Source: Promethearchaeota archaeon (GTDB taxonomy: Archaea > Asgardarchaeota > Lokiarchaeia > Sigyniarchaeales > SOKP01). Taken from it: a stretch of 64,000 bases of DNA. Below, piece after piece: positions 62,303 through 64,000 of this stretch. The stretch is from NCBI GenBank assembly GCA_030606485.1, contig JAUWGH010000005.1, positions 260,129 to 324,128 on the forward strand. The letters are read 5' to 3'. Below the pieces are notes generated by a model, which worked only from the letters and a program-made list of their open reading frames with translations, was not told the DNA's origin and made no database searches. A program made the position numbers and the translations under genes. Numbering within the stretch: position 1 is the stretch's first letter; each line of letters begins with the position of its first letter.

Positions 62303-63607
62303 ATGAAATCTTTTAACGTTGATCTGCATATCCATAGCCCTCATTCTATTTCAGTTTCGAAAAATCTGAATTTAGATACAATGGTGGAAACTTGTAAAAA
62401 AAAAGGATTAGATATTATTGGTACTGGAGATATTCTCCAACCAACTTGGTTAAAATATATGGAAAATAACCTTCTAAAAGAGAAAGATGGAATTTTTTTA
62501 TATAAAAATGTTAATTTTATTTTGCAGACAGAGATAGAAGATAAGGAGAATATTCATGAGGTTGTTTTACTTCCAGATTTTGAAGCTGTCAGAGAACTTC
62601 AAAAAAAATTAAAGCCCTTTTCGAAAAATCTTATGAATGAATGGGGTGGTCGTCCTAGAGTTAATTTAAGTCCTCCTGAACTAGTTTATGAAGTTGATGC
62701 TGTCGGAGGTTTAATTGGCCCTGCTCATGCTTTCACGCCATTTAAAGCGATTTTCAGGCAAAATAAGTATTCTACCTTAAAAGAATGTTATCAAGATTCT
62801 CTAAAAAAAGTATCATTTTTAGAATTGGGATTATCTGCAGATACTTATATCGCAGATCGAATGAAATGTCTTAAAGATATAAGCTTTCTGAGCAATAGCG
62901 ATGCTCATTCGGAAGGTCCAACCTCACTTGGGAGAGAATTTAATAGATTTGAAATTGAAAAGCCAAATTTCGAAGAAATTGGTCTTGCCCTAAAGCGACA
63001 AAGTGGTCGTAAAATTATTCTAAATGTTGGATTAGATCCAAGATTGGGAAAATATTACAATATGTTTTGTAATAAGTGTAGAAGAAGGATAATTTTTAAA
63101 CTTGGAAAAAGTAATTCTTTTGGTTTTTTGAGTAATTATAAAATAGATGCCAATTTTATTACATATCTCGTAAGTGATCCAATAACAGCAAGGAAAAATT
63201 ATCAAAAAGAAGTCGATAAAGGAAAAGTAATTTGCCAGGCATGTAAAAGTGAATTTAAAAAAAATTATAAGATAAAATTAGGTGTATTTGAACGAATTGA
63301 AATGATTTCAGACTATGAGCAGCCAAAACATCCATCTTATCGACCACCCTATATTGACATAATACCTTTAGTAGAGATCATAAGAAAAGTACAAAATATT
63401 AAAAGCTCAAAATCTAAAACTGTATTGAAAATTTATAATGATTTAATAAATAAGCTAGGGGTTGAGTTTTCAATCTTAATCGATTTACCTATTAAAAAGA
63501 TAAGCGAAGTCAATAATGAAATAGCGATTGTAATTGACTCTTTTAGAAAAGGGAATATTGAAGTATTAACTGGAGGAGGCGGAGTATTCGGTGAAATTAA
63601 AATCTAA
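62303..63607 (+). CDS. Endonuclease Q (EndoQ), deaminated-base repair nuclease
   Basis: PHP-domain endonuclease that nicks DNA 5' to deaminated bases such as uracil and hypoxanthine. PHP metal motifs: DLHIHSPHS near residue 7, GTGDILQPTW near 40, a Glu in QTEIED near 76, GPAHAFTPF near 136 and SNSDAHS near 197. The EndoQ signature RVNLSPPELV lies near 114. A zinc module follows (CNKC near 256 and CQAC near 312), then the C-terminal region with YRPPYIDIIPL. 434 aa is typical of EndoQ. With uvrAB it adds to the repair gene content of this window. Confidence 0.9.
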   Translation: MKSFNVDLHIHSPHSISVSKNLNLDTMVETCKKKGLDIIGTGDILQPTWLKYMENNLLKEKDGIFLYKNVNFILQTEIEDKENIHEVVLLPDFEAVRELQKKLKPFSKNLMNEWGGRPRVNLSPPELVYEVDAVGGLIGPAHAFTPFKAIFRQNKYSTLKECYQDSLKKVSFLELGLSADTYIADRMKCLKDISFLSNSDAHSEGPTSLGREFNRFEIEKPNFEEIGLALKRQSGRKIILNVGLDPRLGKYYNMFCNKCRRRIIFKLGKSNSFGFLSNYKIDANFITYLVSDPITARKNYQKEVDKGKVICQACKSEFKKNYKIKLGVFERIEMISDYEQPKHPSYRPPYIDIIPLVEIIRKVQNIKSSKSKTVLKIYNDLINKLGVEFSILIDLPIKKISEVNNEIAIVIDSFRKGNIEVLTGGGGVFGEIKI

Positions 63608-63629
63608 ACGGATAAATCTTTAAAAATGT

Positions 63630-63872
63630 CTACATTAGGAATTCTAAATTTAAGTCAATTAGAGCTCCACAATCACAAGTAAGCCACTCAAAAATTTTTA
63701 ATGACACAGTTAATAATTCTATAGAGCTTCTTTTAAAAGTATTTGTAAAGGATCTCTGATAACCACAATTTGCACATGATAAAAGAGCACGAACTGTTAT
63801 TTTATCATCATCAACTTGTTCCTTTATCGGTTCCTTTGAATGCTCGTTTCTGTTTATATAAGTATTCTCCAT
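63630..63872 (-). CDS. Small zinc-ribbon-like protein
   Basis: About 80 aa, unknown. A hydrophilic N-terminal tail (about 22 residues) is followed by LLSCANCGYQRSF, a helical middle and LTCDCGALIDLN, giving a C-x2-C plus C-x-C set able to bind one zinc ion. ATG 63872 is preferred because GAGGTTGAG, close to the Shine-Dalgarno consensus, lies just upstream; ATG 63899 is in frame. It converges with EndoQ (22-nt gap). Confidence 0.6.
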   Translation of the reverse strand: MENTYINRNEHSKEPIKEQVDDDKITVRALLSCANCGYQRSFTNTFKRSSIELLTVSLKIFEWLTCDCGALIDLNLEFLM

Positions 63873-63899
63873 GTTGAAAAAACTCAACCTCATTAACAT

Positions 63900-64000
63900 T
63901 TATATAAATTTATATTTTTAAATATATCTAACACGTAAATGACATAACTTTGTCTAAAAAAGTATAAAATATCTTAATTTTATAGGGCAAAAACAAACAT
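63900..64000. other. A/T-rich end of window
   Basis: About 100 nt of A/T-rich DNA upstream of the small zinc-ribbon gene, with TATA-like words on the minus strand. No gene can be called before the edge. Confidence 0.4.

Overview
The window is strongly AT-rich, gene-dense archaeal chromosome, most likely from an Asgard archaeon of the Lokiarchaeia type. The archaeal core is clear: TFB, Rpo7, Spt4, aIF5B, an EF-2 family protein, CCA-adding enzyme, S24e, S27ae, Kae1, Bud32, TYW1, an AglB/STT3 oligosaccharyltransferase and endonuclease Q. The Asgard flavour comes from an Arf-like GTPase, a Roadblock/LC7 protein, a degenerate GTPase-like domain on an alpha-solenoid, two membrane proteins with a shared longin/Roadblock-like tail, a 26-repeat leucine-rich protein and an EF-2 with an altered diphthamide loop. 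Ribosome binding sites, where present, read GGTGAT or GGAGG. Several first genes have a TATA-like box only about 22-28 nt before the start codon, which suggests leaderless mRNAs. I found no tRNA, rRNA, CRISPR array, insertion sequence or integrase.

Layout. 1-11.3 kb: the 3' part of STT3 with a long tail of beta-sandwich repeats, then uvrB-uvrA and aIF5B-cca. 11.6-18 kb: EF-2 paralogue, an acidic unknown protein, an EngB-like GTPase, TYW1 with an inserted winged-helix-like segment, and a nucleoside phosphorylase. 18-23.1 kb: a leftward block of five little-known genes, three of them membrane proteins, two with matching zinc ribbons, plus a winged-helix regulator. 23.2-34.3 kb: pseudo-GTPase/solenoid protein, TFB, Arf-like GTPase, an M20 homologue lacking metal ligands, a V4R-like protein, a HAD phosphatase overlapping a polyprenol-kinase-like gene, and an SDR. 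34.4-39.4 kb: MFS protein with longin-like tail, M29 aminopeptidase, two unknown genes and a Roadblock protein. 39.7-44 kb: the conserved archaeal run rpo7-spt4-dephospho-CoA kinase-S24e-S27ae-kae1-bud32, interrupted by a small antisense membrane gene.

44.3-53.1 kb is a cofactor region. A rightward set (RHH regulator, DUF1464 protein, flavoprotein, dihydropteroate-synthase-like protein) and the GTP cyclohydrolase MptA point to tetrahydromethanopterin-type pterin synthesis. A tightly packed leftward operon (amidohydrolase, pyrimidine reductase ArfC, CofG, CofH) makes the ribityl-aminouracil precursor and joins it with tyrosine to give the F0 deazaflavin of F420. The amidohydrolase has no assigned role. 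It could be a missing pathway deaminase or could salvage 5'-deoxyadenosine made by CofG/CofH.

53.1-64 kb: lipid kinase, nucleotidyltransferase, 7TM protein with longin-like tail, crotonase, M24 creatinase-like protein, glycosyltransferase, the LRR protein, EndoQ and a small zinc-ribbon protein. The peptidase-family genes, crotonase and F420/H4MPT genes suit a peptide- and acid-using anaerobe, but that is inference.
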